Assembly: GCF_004924335.1 (NCBI RefSeq) | Contig: NZ_CP024633.1 | Span: 3,348,001 to 3,412,000 of the forward strand | From: Mycobacteroides salmoniphilum | GTDB taxonomy: Bacteria; Actinomycetota; Actinomycetes; Mycobacteriales; Mycobacteriaceae | DNA: 64,000 nt | Direction: 5' to 3' | Position numbers and translations under genes: made by a program | Notes under the pieces: model-generated | Databases searched by the model: none | Seen by the model: the letters and a program-made list of their open reading frames with translations, nothing else | What the model was told of the DNA's origin: nothing | In this document: positions 52,533-64,000 of the stretch, piece by piece | Position numbering within the stretch: the first letter of the stretch is position 1 | How the letters are laid out: every line of letters begins with the position of its first letter

Positions 52533-52706
52533 GATCCGCGCCGCCTTCCCCTAAGAACCTCGCCACTTGTACCCAGCGGCGCCGCCGTGCCGAACGTCCC
52601 GCCAACCGTACCCTGGCGCCCTGGACCCCGGCTGTGCGATCATGATCGCCAACGTTCTGCGCCTCTCCAGCAGAGCGAATGAGGGGGCTCATTCACTGGA
52701 GGGGAA

Positions 52707-53177
52707 ATGTCTCATCGCTATGTCACCCGGGTTGCCGACTACGAACCGGAGCCGGTGCTGGCCAGCTTGCCACCGGCCTGTCAGTCACCACGTCCGGCGA
52801 GGTTGCGCCAATCGCGGGCCCGGCCAGCAGGTATCAAGCGCCAGGCACATCTGCGCGAACAGTCCCCGCCGCCTGAGGCGGTTGCGTTCGCGGATGCCGC
52901 GATGCGCCGGGTCCTGGAAGTGATGGACCGGCGCCGACCGATAGTCCAGCTGCGCCCGCTGCTGGCCGACGGGCCACTGAGTGCGGTCATGGCACGTTCC
53001 TCGCGCACCCCCACCACCACTGCAGCCCGGCTCTGCAAGATTCGGGTGCGCCGTTGCGCGGACGACACCGCCGAAATCTTCGGAACCTTCGAGCGCGGCG
53101 GACGCGTCAGGGCATTCGCCGGACGTATCCGATCCGTGCGGGGAAACTGGCTCGTGGTCGCGTTGCAGCTCGGCTGA
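52707..53177 (+). CDS. Rv3235-family protein
   Basis: A 156-aa basic protein. The first 60 residues are Pro/Arg-rich and probably disordered. The rest (EAVAFADAAMRRVLEVMDRRRPIVQLRPLL, CADDTAEIFGTFERGGRVRAFAGRI, GNWLVVALQLG) is an alpha-beta domain shared with Rv3235 and related actinobacterial proteins usually encoded near secA. ATG 52707 with GGAGGGGAA. Function unknown. Confidence 0.85.
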   Translation: MSHRYVTRVADYEPEPVLASLPPACQSPRPARLRQSRARPAGIKRQAHLREQSPPPEAVAFADAAMRRVLEVMDRRRPIVQLRPLLADGPLSAVMARSSRTPTTTAARLCKIRVRRCADDTAEIFGTFERGGRVRAFAGRIRSVRGNWLVVALQLG

Positions 53178-53189
53178 CGCAGACCGCCG

Positions 53190-55991
<2,802 letters not shown>

Positions 55992-56076
55992 GTCAATATC
56001 CCCTGTACTCGTTAGGACTTGTCAGACTTCAGCGAGTCCCATCGTAGGCGTCGCCCGCACCAGCTTCCCCGAGCAG

Positions 56077-56436
56077 TCACTCTTGGGCGGCGGTCGTGCC
56101 ATCCGCCAGCGCCGCCAGGCGCCGCTCGCGGGCGATGAGGAACAACGGAAACGCGACGCTGATGGCGACAAGGAAGCAGAGCGCGACGTACACCCAGATG
56201 TGCGGGATACCCAACCGTCGGGTCTCGACAACCATGAGGACGAGGGCGGCGATCGTGAGCAGCATCAGGTCATTCGTGAGTGAGCCGGCGACGTGATTTG
56301 CATACGCACTGGTCACGACATCAACCAGCTTCCCGCCGGACGAGATGTACGCGATGTTGTGCCACCAGGTGGCAACCAAGGCGATCAGTGCGATCGCGCC
56401 GTATAAAGCACAGAGGTTTCGCCGGGCGGTACTCAC
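56077..56436 (-). CDS. DUF2834-like membrane protein
   Basis: A 119-aa protein with three hydrophobic helices (LCALYGAIALIALVATWWHN, LTNDLMLLTIAALVLMVVE, IWVYVALCFLVAISVAFPLFLIA). It resembles the DUF2834 family of small membrane proteins. GTG 56436 is chosen; the frame is open to 56580 but that would cross the hpf terminator. Function unknown. Confidence 0.75.
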   Translation of the reverse strand: MSTARRNLCALYGAIALIALVATWWHNIAYISSGGKLVDVVTSAYANHVAGSLTNDLMLLTIAALVLMVVETRRLGIPHIWVYVALCFLVAISVAFPLFLIARERRLAALADGTTAAQE

Positions 56437-56455
56437 GGAGGAAGTATGCGACGTG

Positions 56456-56494
56456 AAAGGGCCCCCGCACCAGACCTGAGTGCGGGGGCCCTTT
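56456..56494 (-). terminator. Intrinsic terminator downstream of hpf
   Basis: Arms AAAGGGCCCCCGCAC and GTGCGGGGGCCCTTT (15 bp, perfect) around a 9-nt loop. It lies 22 bp after the hpf stop on the - strand and ends in TTT on both strands. Confidence 0.85.
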
Positions 56495-56516
56495 GCGCGG
56501 CTGACCGCGCGCCCTA

Positions 56517-57188
56517 CTACTCCCCGAGGCGTATCAGGCCGTAGTCGTACGCGTGTCTCCGATACACCACGGACGGGCAACCGGAGGATTCGTCATGGAA
56601 CAGGAAAAAGTCGTGACCAACCAGTTCCATCTCGTAGAGCGCGTCGTCAACCGTCATCGGTTTGGCGGGGTGTTCCTTGGTCCGCACGATCTGACCCGGG
56701 CCGTGTCCGTCATCGATCTCGGCACCGTTGTGACTGTGTGCACCATTCACCGCGGCGGGAGGCGTGAAAGCATCAGCGGGCAGAACCTTGGTGGCCTCGG
56801 CGAGCGATACCGGCGTCTTATCTCCGTAGTGAACCTTGCGGCGGTCACGGCCTCGGCGCAATCGGCTCTCCAGCTTGGCAACGGCCGCTTCGAGCGCACT
56901 GTGGAACGTGTCGGCACACGCCTCGCCCCGGACGACCGGTCCCCGGCCCCGCGCGGTGATCTCCACGCGCTGACAGACCTTCTTCTGGCGACGGTTCTTT
57001 TCGTGTTCGAGTTCTACATCAAAGAGGTAAACGGTTTTGTCGTACCGTTCCAGACGGGACAGTTTGTCGTTCACAAAAATTCGGAAATGATCGGGGATAT
57101 CTACGTTTCGACCCTTGACCACGATATCGGCTTGGGCCGTCCGCTCCCCGTCCTCGATAGCAACGGATGCCTTTGATGTGCTTGACAA
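56517..57188 (-). CDS. hpf: Long-form ribosome hibernation promoting factor
   Basis: A 223-aa long HPF. The N-terminal domain (about 20-120; VVKGRNVDIPDHFRIFVNDKLSRLERYD, ending in ALEAAVAKLESRLRR) binds the 30S decoding region. After a linker, the C-terminal dimerisation domain (KPMTVDDALYEMELVGHDFFLF, VVYRRHAYDYGLIRLGE) promotes 100S pairing. It corresponds to Rv3241c. Monocistronic, with a 300-bp structured upstream region and a strong terminator. Confidence 0.93.
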   Translation of the reverse strand: MSSTSKASVAIEDGERTAQADIVVKGRNVDIPDHFRIFVNDKLSRLERYDKTVYLFDVELEHEKNRRQKKVCQRVEITARGRGPVVRGEACADTFHSALEAAVAKLESRLRRGRDRRKVHYGDKTPVSLAEATKVLPADAFTPPAAVNGAHSHNGAEIDDGHGPGQIVRTKEHPAKPMTVDDALYEMELVGHDFFLFHDESSGCPSVVYRRHAYDYGLIRLGE

Positions 57189-57494
57189 CTCATACCTCCG
57201 GTACTGAGAGTGCGCCTGCGCTCAACCCATCCGCTAGGGACTAAAGACGTTGGCGACGCGCATGTTTGATGTTTGAAGTACGCCGGAGTCGCCTGAAACT
57301 CTGAGACGGCAGCCCGCCGGCGCTGGTGTTGGTAACCACCTCCTCCGCCGAATGGGACGCAGGCGTTCCGTGTTGGCGAGCGGTTCAACCGCCCACACGC
57401 GGAACGTTCATAGCTTGTTGGCCCCGACGGTAGTCCGTGTTCACTCGCCTTGCCACCAATTCGGGAGAGTCGTTTCGAGATCGTCATACGATCT
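57189..57494. other. hpf upstream region with nested inverted repeats
   Basis: 306 bp without a supportable gene. Outer arms CGTTCCG (57364-57370) and CGGAACG (57400-57406) enclose near-complementary TGTTGG/CCCACA and an inner palindrome GCGGTTCAACCGC (57380-57392). Read on the - strand this could be a leader structure of hpf or an operator. No clear promoter hexamers can be fixed. Confidence 0.45.
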
Positions 57495-58118
57495 TTAGGC
57501 GTACGTCAGCGTGAGCACGGCAGCGACCCGAAATCCTGCGAATTTCAACACTCTCACCGATTCGGCAACGGTGGCCCCGGTGGTCACGACATCGTCGACC
57601 AGCACCAATTCGGTGCCCGGCCGCGGGACCCGGCGCAGTGCGACACGTCCGGCCACGTTGTGCTGCCGGGCGGAAATGGACAGTCCGACGGAATCTCGCG
57701 CACCCATCTTCATCCGCAGCAGTGACGCGACGTGCACGCCCGGAATCCGGGTGGCGGCCATCGCTACGGCCGTCACCGGGTCTCCGCCGCGTCCGCGCGC
57801 CGCAATCCACCGAGTGGGCGCCGGAACCAAAGTCACCGGCCGCTCGACAAGGTGCCAGCGCAGCAGCTGATCCACTCCCCGTGCCAGCGCCGCCCCCAGC
57901 GGAGCCGTGAGGTCGCGGCGACCGCGGTCCTTCATTGTCACGATGGCCTGTCGCCGAGCACCCGCGTACCGCCCGAGGGACAGGACGGGTACACCCGGAT
58001 CGACCCGCGTCGTCACCACCACGGGCTCCGCGGTGAACGCACACGCGCAGGCGTCACACCAGCGGGTGGACGGGGCCCCGCAACCGCCACAGGCCAGCGG
58101 CAGCATCAGATCGAGCAT
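57495..58118 (-). CDS. ComF family phosphoribosyltransferase-like protein
   Basis: A 207-aa ComF-type protein. An N-terminal zinc-binding Cys set (CGGCGAPSTRWCDAC) precedes a phosphoribosyltransferase domain with the PRPP loop VLVDDVVTTGAT near residue 170. In naturally competent bacteria ComF assists DNA uptake; in mycobacteria its role is unknown. It corresponds to Rv3242c. ATG 58118 (MLDLMLPLACGG). Confidence 0.9.
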   Translation of the reverse strand: MLDLMLPLACGGCGAPSTRWCDACACAFTAEPVVVTTRVDPGVPVLSLGRYAGARRQAIVTMKDRGRRDLTAPLGAALARGVDQLLRWHLVERPVTLVPAPTRWIAARGRGGDPVTAVAMAATRIPGVHVASLLRMKMGARDSVGLSISARQHNVAGRVALRRVPRPGTELVLVDDVVTTGATVAESVRVLKFAGFRVAAVLTLTYA

Positions 58119-58204
58119 GCGATAACTGTGCGCGCAGGGTCCGACATCTCACCTTCACGCAATTTCCACGTTCCGCACCTGCGCCGTGGTGGTATCAACT
58201 CCTC

Positions 58205-58834
58205 ATGTCGACAGACCCCGCCGATACCGAAAGCATCCCGTCACGAGCCTTGGGATTGATGACGGGACCGCTGGCACTTCTCGTCATTGGTTTCAGTTTC
58301 TTACCGTGGTGGGGCATCTCCGCGGATATCGGAACTTCGGGACCGGTCACCGTCACCGGCATCGGCCGGATGACCGGCGATCCCTCGTTTGCATCACTGT
58401 CCAGCGAGGCCGGACAACCAGGGGTCGCGACCGCCGTCGCGGGCATTCTCATCCTGGCAATCGCAGTCATGTGGACTCGCGGCCGTTTCGGTTGCGTGCG
58501 TTCACGTCTGGTGGCGTGCGCGCTGGCCACCTCGGCTGCCGCACTGGCCGGTCTCGTGCCGGTGTGGCAGGCGTACGTGGCGGAGAACGTTCTGGATGCC
58601 ATCGGTCTGGCGTCACTGCTCAGGCTCCGGAGCCACTACGGGGATGTTCTCTTCACGTCGTACGGCGCCGTGGTTACCGGCATCGCCGCAGTGGTGATCG
58701 CGACGCTCACCGCGGTAAGCGCGGCACGCGCGCACGCGACTTGGCGCGTGCCGATCGCCGTTGCCTTTGGCCTCGCCGTCGGCACGGACCTCGCATTCGC
58801 CATCCATGCGGGCATCCCGCTGCGCCCGAGCTAG
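58205..58834 (+). CDS. Hypothetical integral membrane protein
   Basis: A 209-aa protein with about four helices: LMTGPLALLVIGFSFLPWWG, GVATAVAGILILAIAVMWT, RLVACALATSAAALAGLVPVW and AVVTGIAAVVIATLTAVSA, with a possible fifth at the C-terminus. ATG 58205 follows a short leader. No motif. It overlaps the convergent TetR gene by 4 bp. Function unknown. Confidence 0.78.
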   Translation: MSTDPADTESIPSRALGLMTGPLALLVIGFSFLPWWGISADIGTSGPVTVTGIGRMTGDPSFASLSSEAGQPGVATAVAGILILAIAVMWTRGRFGCVRSRLVACALATSAAALAGLVPVWQAYVAENVLDAIGLASLLRLRSHYGDVLFTSYGAVVTGIAAVVIATLTAVSAARAHATWRVPIAVAFGLAVGTDLAFAIHAGIPLRPS

Positions 58835-59535
58835 TAACTGCGAGGCAGTGCCGCGACGAGCCTCTCGATCTGACTGCGATCCAGCACCTCGATCGTCCCA
58901 TCGGGCAGGCCGAGAATCCGGTCGGTGGCAACGCCATAGAGCCGCTGACGCTGAACCGCGGCGTCGATCGCCTCGGCGCGCGCACGCGCATCGGGCGCAG
59001 CGACGATCCGTTGCACGGTGGCACCCATAGCGGCGGCGAAGCCCTGGATCATGTCACCGACGCCTTCCGGATCGAATGTCTCGAATACTCCCTCGGTAAC
59101 CCCTCGCGCGATCACCTCGGTGAGCACCGGCCGAAACTTGTCCTCCCAGATCCCCGAGATCCTCCGCAGCAGCGACTGATTCTCCGGCCGCAACATCGAC
59201 ACCATCGCCGCGATGCTCTCCGGTGCGCCGAGAGCCATCTTGACCTCGTAGCCGGCGCGCAGGCCTGAGTTCAGCCGCTCCAGCGCACCCATTCCCCGAT
59301 CGGTGAACACCGGGCTCAACGCCTCGAAGGCCTGGTCCGCACTGCGCTCCGCCAGCGCCGACACCAAGGCCTCCTTGGAGGAAAAGTAGTGGTAGAAGGC
59401 ACCTTTCGAAATCCCGGAGGTGGCGATGAGATCGTTGAGACTCACCTTCTCGTAGCCGCGCTCCAGAAACAGGGACATCGCCAGCTCGAGCAATTCGATC
59501 CGGCGCACCTCCGGATGTTTCACCACACGCGGCAT
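58831..59535 (-). CDS. TetR-family transcriptional regulator
   Basis: A 234-aa TetR regulator. The DNA-binding part is MSLFLERGYEKVSLNDLIAT followed by SGISKGAFYHYFSSKEAL (about residues 18-55). The C-terminal domain is all-helical. It is encoded 3 bp after the membrane-protein gene on the same strand (ribosome binding site GAGGAAG), so the two form an operon. The tandem operator at 59989-60026 is the likely binding site, controlling both this operon and the divergent acyl-CoA oxidase-like gene. Confidence 0.9.
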   Translation of the reverse strand: MPRVVKHPEVRRIELLELAMSLFLERGYEKVSLNDLIATSGISKGAFYHYFSSKEALVSALAERSADQAFEALSPVFTDRGMGALERLNSGLRAGYEVKMALGAPESIAAMVSMLRPENQSLLRRISGIWEDKFRPVLTEVIARGVTEGVFETFDPEGVGDMIQGFAAAMGATVQRIVAAPDARARAEAIDAAVQRQRLYGVATDRILGLPDGTIEVLDRSQIERLVAALPRSY

Positions 59536-59538
59536 GGG

Positions 59539-59961
59539 TCAGGGCTTCCTCATCCAGCCCACGTACGTCAGGTACAGACCGATGATCGCCAGGACCACGA
59601 AGAAGGCACGGACCGGGCCGACCGCGGGCACCGAGGCGTCAACGCCCCTGTGCATCAGCTGAGGAAATGCCAACAGCACAAATCCGCGCAGTGCCAGAAA
59701 CCAGCCGAACAGCGAGATGATCACCGGCGCGAGGCCTCTCCAGAACTGGTGGAAGGCGATGATCATCAGTCCACAGAAGAGCAGCAGGGCGCCGAAGAGC
59801 CACGCCCACATGGGGTCTTTGAAGAAGCTGTCGCTGAGGAAGCCGGGCCCGCCCACGCGAATCGCGATGACGGTGGTGACGGTGGCGACGAATGGGCCGA
59901 TCACCCGCGCAAATGCGCGCGTGCGCTGGGCGGGATCCCCCGTGGTGAACGCGATAGTCAT
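59539..59961 (-). CDS. Four-helix membrane protein in operon with TetR
   Basis: A 140-aa protein with four helices (IGPFVATVTTVIAIRVGG, PMWAWLFGALLLFCGLMIIAF, LAPVIISLFGWFLALRGFVLLA, FFVVLAIIGLYLTYVGW). ATG 59961. It is transcribed first, then the TetR gene. No known family is recognised with certainty; function unknown. Confidence 0.8.
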   Translation of the reverse strand: MTIAFTTGDPAQRTRAFARVIGPFVATVTTVIAIRVGGPGFLSDSFFKDPMWAWLFGALLLFCGLMIIAFHQFWRGLAPVIISLFGWFLALRGFVLLAFPQLMHRGVDASVPAVGPVRAFFVVLAIIGLYLTYVGWMRKP

Positions 59962-59988
59962 GTCGTGAACTCCTTCCGAACGCCGTGA

Positions 59989-60026
59989 TTAGACCACTGG
60001 TCGGTATGTTAGACCACCGGTCGGTA
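59989..60026. promoter_or_regulatory. Tandem TetR-type operators
   Basis: Two 18-bp units with one mismatch (59989-60006 and 60009-60026), both of the form TTAGACCAC-Y-GGTCGGTA, repeated with a 20-bp period. Each has the short palindrome GACC-N3-GGTC. They lie between the membrane-protein/TetR operon and the acyl-CoA oxidase-like gene. Confidence 0.7.
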
Positions 60027-60088
60027 AACGCACGCGGTGTGCCGCAGAACGCCGCTGCCGCCGATCTGATCTGACTAGGCTCGGATAC

Positions 60089-62038
60089 ATGGAGACCCGG
60101 ACAGCACCCGCCGATGCCGACATCCTCACCTCGAACCTGCGCGTCGCACTCGACGGCCGTTTCGGTCCGATACGCGACGCCGCGCGCGAATACCTGAACC
60201 GTGCGGACCTGCTACCCAACCCGTCGCTGACGCTCGAGGAGGCGCGCGCGCGATCACTGCAGATCATGCGCGAGCTGGTTCCCCATGGCTTACCGCAGGC
60301 GGGATTCCGCAAGGAACACGGCGGCACCGGAGATGTCGGGGCAGCGATTGTCGGCATCGAGATGCTCGGCTACGCGGACCTGTCGCTCATGGTCAAGGCC
60401 GGTGTGCAATGGGGCCTGTTCGGCGGCGCGATCGAAAACCTGGGCACCGCAACCCATCACGAGCAGTACGTGGTCCCGCTGATCAACCTCGATGTGCTCG
60501 GCTGTTTCGCCATGACCGAGACCGGCCATGGCTCCAACGTCCAGGCCTTGCAGACCATCGCCACCTATGACAGCCAGACCGGCGACTTCGTCATCAACTC
60601 CGAGGGCTCGCTGGCGCGCAAGGACTACATCGGCGGCGCCGCCGAGCATGCCAGCGTGGCAGCGGTTTTCGCGCAGCTCGTCACCGGCGGGCCCGGCGAG
60701 GAGGCCACCGGCCGCGGAGTGCACTGTTTTGTGGTGCCGATCAGGAACGCAGACGGCAACGACCTGCCCGGCGTCACCACCAGCGACTGCGGATACAAGG
60801 GCGGTCTCGCCGGGGTCGACAACGGGCGCATCGTGTTCGACAACGTGCGGGTGCCACGCGCCAACTTGCTCAACAAATATGCGGACGTCGCCGCCGATGG
60901 CTCGTACAGCTCGCCCATCGAGAACGAGAACAAGCGGTTCTTCACCATGCTGGGCACACTCATCCGCGGACGGGTCAGCGTCGCCGCCACCTCGGGTGCG
61001 GCGGCCCGCAAGGCCCTGACCATCGCGTCGCGATATGCCCTGGTACGTAAGCAGTTCGACACTCCGGACAGCGACGACGAAGTGATCATCGCCGATTACC
61101 TCGTGCATCAACGCAAGCTTCTGCCCTTGATCGCACGGTCGTACGCGCTCGCGTTCGCACAGAACGAACTCACCGAAGAGCTGCATGAAGTACAGACCGC
61201 AGATGAGGTGGACGGCGACCGACAGCGTCAGCTGGAAAGCACCGCAGCGGGTTTGAAGGCCACGACCAGCTGGCATGCCCAGAACACCATCACCGTATGC
61301 CGCGAAGCGTGCGGCGGCGCCGGGTACCTCGATGCCAACCAGCTCACCATTCTGCGGCGCGACATCGACGTATTCACCACCTTCGAGGGCGATAACACCG
61401 TGCTCACCCAGCTGGTGGCCAAGGAACTCCTATCGTCCTACGGCGAGGACGTGCGTGGCCTCAACGCCGTGGGCTGGACGCGGTTTATCGCAGGCATGGC
61501 CCGCGACGTGATCCTGGAACGCTCCGCGGCACGGCAGGTCATCCAGACCATCCTGGACTCCTCCGATGAGGACGTCGAGGAATCCGAGCTGAGCAACCGC
61601 GGCACCCAGCTACGCCTGCTGCGCAACCGCGAAGATCATCTGCTGCGCACCGCGGCCACCCGGATGCAACGCGCACAATCCGACGACGAGGATCCGTTCG
61701 AGGTCTTCAACTCGGCGCAAGACCACATCCTCAAGGTCGGCTCCGCCCACACCGAGCGGGTGGTGCTGGAGGCGTTCATCGAGGCAATCGACAGCTGCGA
61801 CAGCAAATCAGCACAAGAGCTGCTGGAAAAGCTGTGCGATCTGTATGTCTACAGCGTGCTCGAAACCGACCTGTCGTGGTTCCTCATGCACCGGCATGTT
61901 TCGACCGAACGGGCGAAGGCCATCAGGCGCGGTGTCAACCAGCTGTGCGAGGAGCTGCGCCCGCATCTGCGCACTCTGGTCGACGCTTTCGGAATTCCTG
62001 AGGCATTGCTCGCCACGGAGATGATCGCCGAGAACTAG
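60089..62038 (+). CDS. Acyl-CoA dehydrogenase/oxidase-like flavoenzyme
   Basis: A 649-aa enlarged acyl-CoA dehydrogenase-family protein. [13 protein letters not shown] is the flavin/substrate segment, then [25 protein letters not shown] and [35 protein letters not shown] carries the Glu in the position used as catalytic base in acyl-CoA oxidases (EGxNTV). With a long C-terminal helical domain, it looks like peroxisomal-type acyl-CoA oxidases rather than the 400-aa FadE type. It probably starts beta-oxidation of a fatty acyl-CoA. ATG 60089. Divergent from the TetR operon; overlaps convergent lpqB by 4 bp. Confidence 0.88.
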   Translation: METRTAPADADILTSNLRVALDGRFGPIRDAAREYLNRADLLPNPSLTLEEARARSLQIMRELVPHGLPQAGFRKEHGGTGDVGAAIVGIEMLGYADLSLMVKAGVQWGLFGGAIENLGTATHHEQYVVPLINLDVLGCFAMTETGHGSNVQALQTIATYDSQTGDFVINSEGSLARKDYIGGAAEHASVAAVFAQLVTGGPGEEATGRGVHCFVVPIRNADGNDLPGVTTSDCGYKGGLAGVDNGRIVFDNVRVPRANLLNKYADVAADGSYSSPIENENKRFFTMLGTLIRGRVSVAATSGAAARKALTIASRYALVRKQFDTPDSDDEVIIADYLVHQRKLLPLIARSYALAFAQNELTEELHEVQTADEVDGDRQRQLESTAAGLKATTSWHAQNTITVCREACGGAGYLDANQLTILRRDIDVFTTFEGDNTVLTQLVAKELLSSYGEDVRGLNAVGWTRFIAGMARDVILERSAARQVIQTILDSSDEDVEESELSNRGTQLRLLRNREDHLLRTAATRMQRAQSDDEDPFEVFNSAQDHILKVGSAHTERVVLEAFIEAIDSCDSKSAQELLEKLCDLYVYSVLETDLSWFLMHRHVSTERAKAIRRGVNQLCEELRPHLRTLVDAFGIPEALLATEMIAEN

Positions 62039-63786
62039 CCCGTCAGCACGGGTATCGCCTGCGGCGTCATCAGCGGACGCACCTCGATCCACCGCTCCTC
62101 CGGGGTGCCCAGTCCCGTCAGCTGCAGCACGCCACGCGCATCGGCGATGTAGATGATGGCCGGCGAGGCGACAATCGTCGATACCGGAGTCAGCAGATTG
62201 CGGTCGTCCAGATCGGAATTCACTCCGTCGAGATTCACGTTGGCCACCAGGTGCGACCCGTCGTTACGCGCCACCACGATGTCGTCACCGGTGCGCCAGG
62301 CCAGCGACACCGCGGAGTTTCCGAGGCCGAAACCGAGACGGCGCGGGTGCACCAGTGCGTAATCGCCGTTGTCGGTCTGTACAACCGTCGCCATGATCAC
62401 CTGGCCGTCGATGATCATGGCGGCACGTGTGCCATCGCGTGACAACGCCAGCTCGGTGATCTGCCCCTTGTAATTCTGTGCCACCGCCGATGATTCGACA
62501 GGCAACACCGCCACCATGGCCGTGGTGGCTTCCTGGATGACCCTGACCACCCGGCCACCATCGATGACCACCCATACCGCGTCGTCAAGGGCCCAGGTCG
62601 GGCGGGTCAACGTCTTACCGCCGACTGCCTCGCTGCCGTTCGCACCGTTGGCGCCCACCCACATCGACATCAGCGGATCTTCTCCGGCCTGCACCCGGAT
62701 CACCGACGCCACCTGACGCCCACTACGCGATAGTGCTGCCGAAACTTGGCTTCCCACTTGACCAAACGATCCACGCACCGGCACTGCCGTGTCACGGTCG
62801 ACCGTCACCAGCGACCCATTCAGCAGTCCGTAGAGGCCCACTCCCGCACCCTCGGAAGCACCGGGGTCGGTTGACGCGACATTCTGCGTGCTCCAGCCCT
62901 GCGCCAATTGCTCATCCAGCGGAGCACCATTGACCTGCAGGACGTACGGCCCGGCGATACCGGCGCGCGACAGTGTCCAAATCACCTGCGCGGCAAGGAA
63001 CTGCCTGGTCCGCTGATCGGGTGTCAGCTCGCCTTCCAGATCGACCCGCACGCCGCCGTAGCCACGCCCCACGTCCACCCTGCTGCCATCGGCGCGTGTC
63101 ACGGGCCCACGCAACCGCAGGCCGTTCAGGTGATTACGCACCGCCCCGGCCAGTTCCGGGCGCGGACCGGACAGGAGTTTGTAGACCAGCTCGGTGGCCA
63201 GCGAATCGGGGTCGTTCACCGCCACATAGCGCGGATCGGGCACCACGGTGCGACCGGCGGGATCCGCGAAGTACACGGTGTATCGCCGATAGGTGGCCTG
63301 AAACTGCGCCCAGTCCAGGAAGACTCCGTTGGGTAGCGTGTCGATTCGCCACTCACCGTTGACCTTCACCAAGGTGAACTGGGGATCTTGGGTATCCCCC
63401 TGAGCGGTCTCGAACACCCCGATATCGGACAAGGTGCCCAACTTGTTGGCACGCACGTTGATCGTCCACCGGTCGACACCGCGTTGGTCGGCGAATATCG
63501 GCGACTCGATGAGCACCGCATCGCCCGCGTCATCCCATGTCCGCGAGCCGGATTCGGTGAGGAACTGCCGGGCTGCCCGGTGCCTGTTCGACGGTTCGGC
63601 GGTGGCCTTCAAGAACTCGCGCAAAACCGTCTCGGGTTCCATTCCCGGCGTGGGTGCCGGAACCCCCGGCGGCAGCGGCCGCTGCACCGTTCCGATGGCC
63701 TGCGGAGAAGAGGAGGACGGCACCCCGGCACAGCCGGTGATCCCGAGTGCCACCGCGGTCAGGATCGCGGTCACCCTGCGCCGCAT
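62035..63786 (-). CDS. lpqB: Lipoprotein LpqB
   Basis: A 583-aa secreted lipoprotein. The signal peptide [19 protein letters not shown] ends in a lipobox with Cys19. It is followed by a linker, a GerMN-like domain (about 170-300; [20 protein letters not shown]) and a C-terminal beta-propeller ([16 protein letters not shown]). LpqB modulates the MtrAB two-component system and cell-wall/division behaviour. The ATG overlaps the mtrB stop by 1 nt (TGATG), so it is coupled to mtrB. Confidence 0.94.
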   Translation of the reverse strand: MRRRVTAILTAVALGITGCAGVPSSSSPQAIGTVQRPLPPGVPAPTPGMEPETVLREFLKATAEPSNRHRAARQFLTESGSRTWDDAGDAVLIESPIFADQRGVDRWTINVRANKLGTLSDIGVFETAQGDTQDPQFTLVKVNGEWRIDTLPNGVFLDWAQFQATYRRYTVYFADPAGRTVVPDPRYVAVNDPDSLATELVYKLLSGPRPELAGAVRNHLNGLRLRGPVTRADGSRVDVGRGYGGVRVDLEGELTPDQRTRQFLAAQVIWTLSRAGIAGPYVLQVNGAPLDEQLAQGWSTQNVASTDPGASEGAGVGLYGLLNGSLVTVDRDTAVPVRGSFGQVGSQVSAALSRSGRQVASVIRVQAGEDPLMSMWVGANGANGSEAVGGKTLTRPTWALDDAVWVVIDGGRVVRVIQEATTAMVAVLPVESSAVAQNYKGQITELALSRDGTRAAMIIDGQVIMATVVQTDNGDYALVHPRRLGFGLGNSAVSLAWRTGDDIVVARNDGSHLVANVNLDGVNSDLDDRNLLTPVSTIVASPAIIYIADARGVLQLTGLGTPEERWIEVRPLMTPQAIPVLTG

Positions 63787-64000
63787 CAGGACGACTCTCG
63801 CACGTGTTCGGCCTTGGCCCCCGAGGTCCGCATCGGCGTGGTCTCCTGCTCCCCCGGTTGGGTGCCCCGCTCCGCCGGTTGCGTTCCCCGCGAAACCGGC
63901 CGGCGCACACCAGCACTCGGACGGCTCACGGGGTTCAACGGAAGGGGGCTGGTCGTCACTTTATGCCCGCGGACCAAGGGCACCGTCAGTCGGAACAGCG
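63786..64000 (-). CDS. mtrB: MtrB sensor histidine kinase, C-terminal end only
   Basis: The last 71 codons of a gene that continues beyond the window. The visible part starts [13 protein letters not shown], the typical end of an HATPase domain, and continues with a Pro/Thr/Gly-rich tail. Position directly before lpqB identifies it as mtrB (Rv3245c type), kinase of the MtrAB system that controls cell division and wall hydrolases. No catalytic motif is inside the window. Confidence 0.85.
   Translation of the reverse strand, partial: LFRLTVPLVRGHKVTTSPLPLNPVSRPSAGVRRPVSRGTQPAERGTQPGEQETTPMRTSGAKAEHVRESS

Noticed and set aside
57101..57487. A 128-codon ORF on - upstream of hpf
   Set aside because: It overlaps the hpf N-terminus in another frame, has Ser/Arg/Gly-rich noise composition and crosses the nested inverted repeat.

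Overview
The window is about 64 kb of high-GC (roughly 64 percent by eye) actinobacterial chromosome. Gene content and order place it in Mycobacteriaceae, and the details (whiB7 beside three ABC1-kinase copies, Mycobacterium tuberculosis Rv3195-Rv3245c gene order with local differences) suggest the Mycobacteroides abscessus/chelonae group. That species call is an inference; the family-level call is secure (WhiB1, WhiB7, AdnAB, PdtaS, mycoredoxin, SigH-RshA, LpqB-MtrB, bL37). There are no rRNA or tRNA genes, no insertion sequences, no prophage and no CRISPR array.

Layout. 1-6.4 kb: a zinc-protease-like protein (5' end cut off), a cyclodehydratase-like E1 protein and three tandem ABC1/UbiB kinases, all on +. 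6.4-7.3 kb: the antibiotic-response regulator whiB7 on -, with promoter, 68-codon upstream ORF and attenuator terminator all visible. 7.4-19.2 kb: mostly on -, genome maintenance and redox: dienelactone hydrolase, uvrD2, mrx1 (+), nudC, a potassium channel and the AdnB/AdnA helicase-nuclease. 19.3-20.4 kb: lipV-like hydrolase and an alkyltransferase-like protein. 20.3-26.6 kb: a nitrite-assimilation operon on - (narK, nirB, nirD, HemD-like regulator, CbiX). 26.8-40.2 kb: Rv3205c-Rv3218-like genes, including moeZ, a metzincin-like DUF3152 protein, fasR, rhlE, a ParA, gpgP, isochorismate synthase and a lipid kinase. 40.2-47.8 kb: whiB1, pdtaS, a biotinyl protein, the 24-aa ribosomal protein bL37, rshA-sigH, ybaK, SRAP, aroA and rsgA. 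47.9-53.2 kb: a small ORF, the desA3 desaturase and its reductase under twin palindromic operators, then a WS/DGAT acyltransferase. 53.2-64 kb: secA, hpf, comF, a TetR/membrane-protein/acyl-CoA-oxidase-like cluster with tandem operators, lpqB and the 3' end of mtrB.

How the parts work together: WhiB7, SigH-RshA, mycoredoxin and PdtaS handle antibiotic, thiol and nutrient stress. AdnAB and UvrD2 handle DNA repair. NarK-NirBD with CbiX and the HemD-like protein import nitrate or nitrite, reduce it and supply sirohaem. DesA3 with its ferredoxin reductase makes oleate, and the neighbouring acyltransferase may store it as triacylglycerol. No wholly new defence or mobile system was seen. The strongest leads are the triplicated ABC1 kinases with an orphan cyclodehydratase-like neighbour, the twin desaturase operators, the tandem-operator acyl-CoA-oxidase island, the Gln-substituted acyltransferase motif, a 33-aa small ORF and a persulfide/metal-sensor-like palindrome over the mrx1 start.
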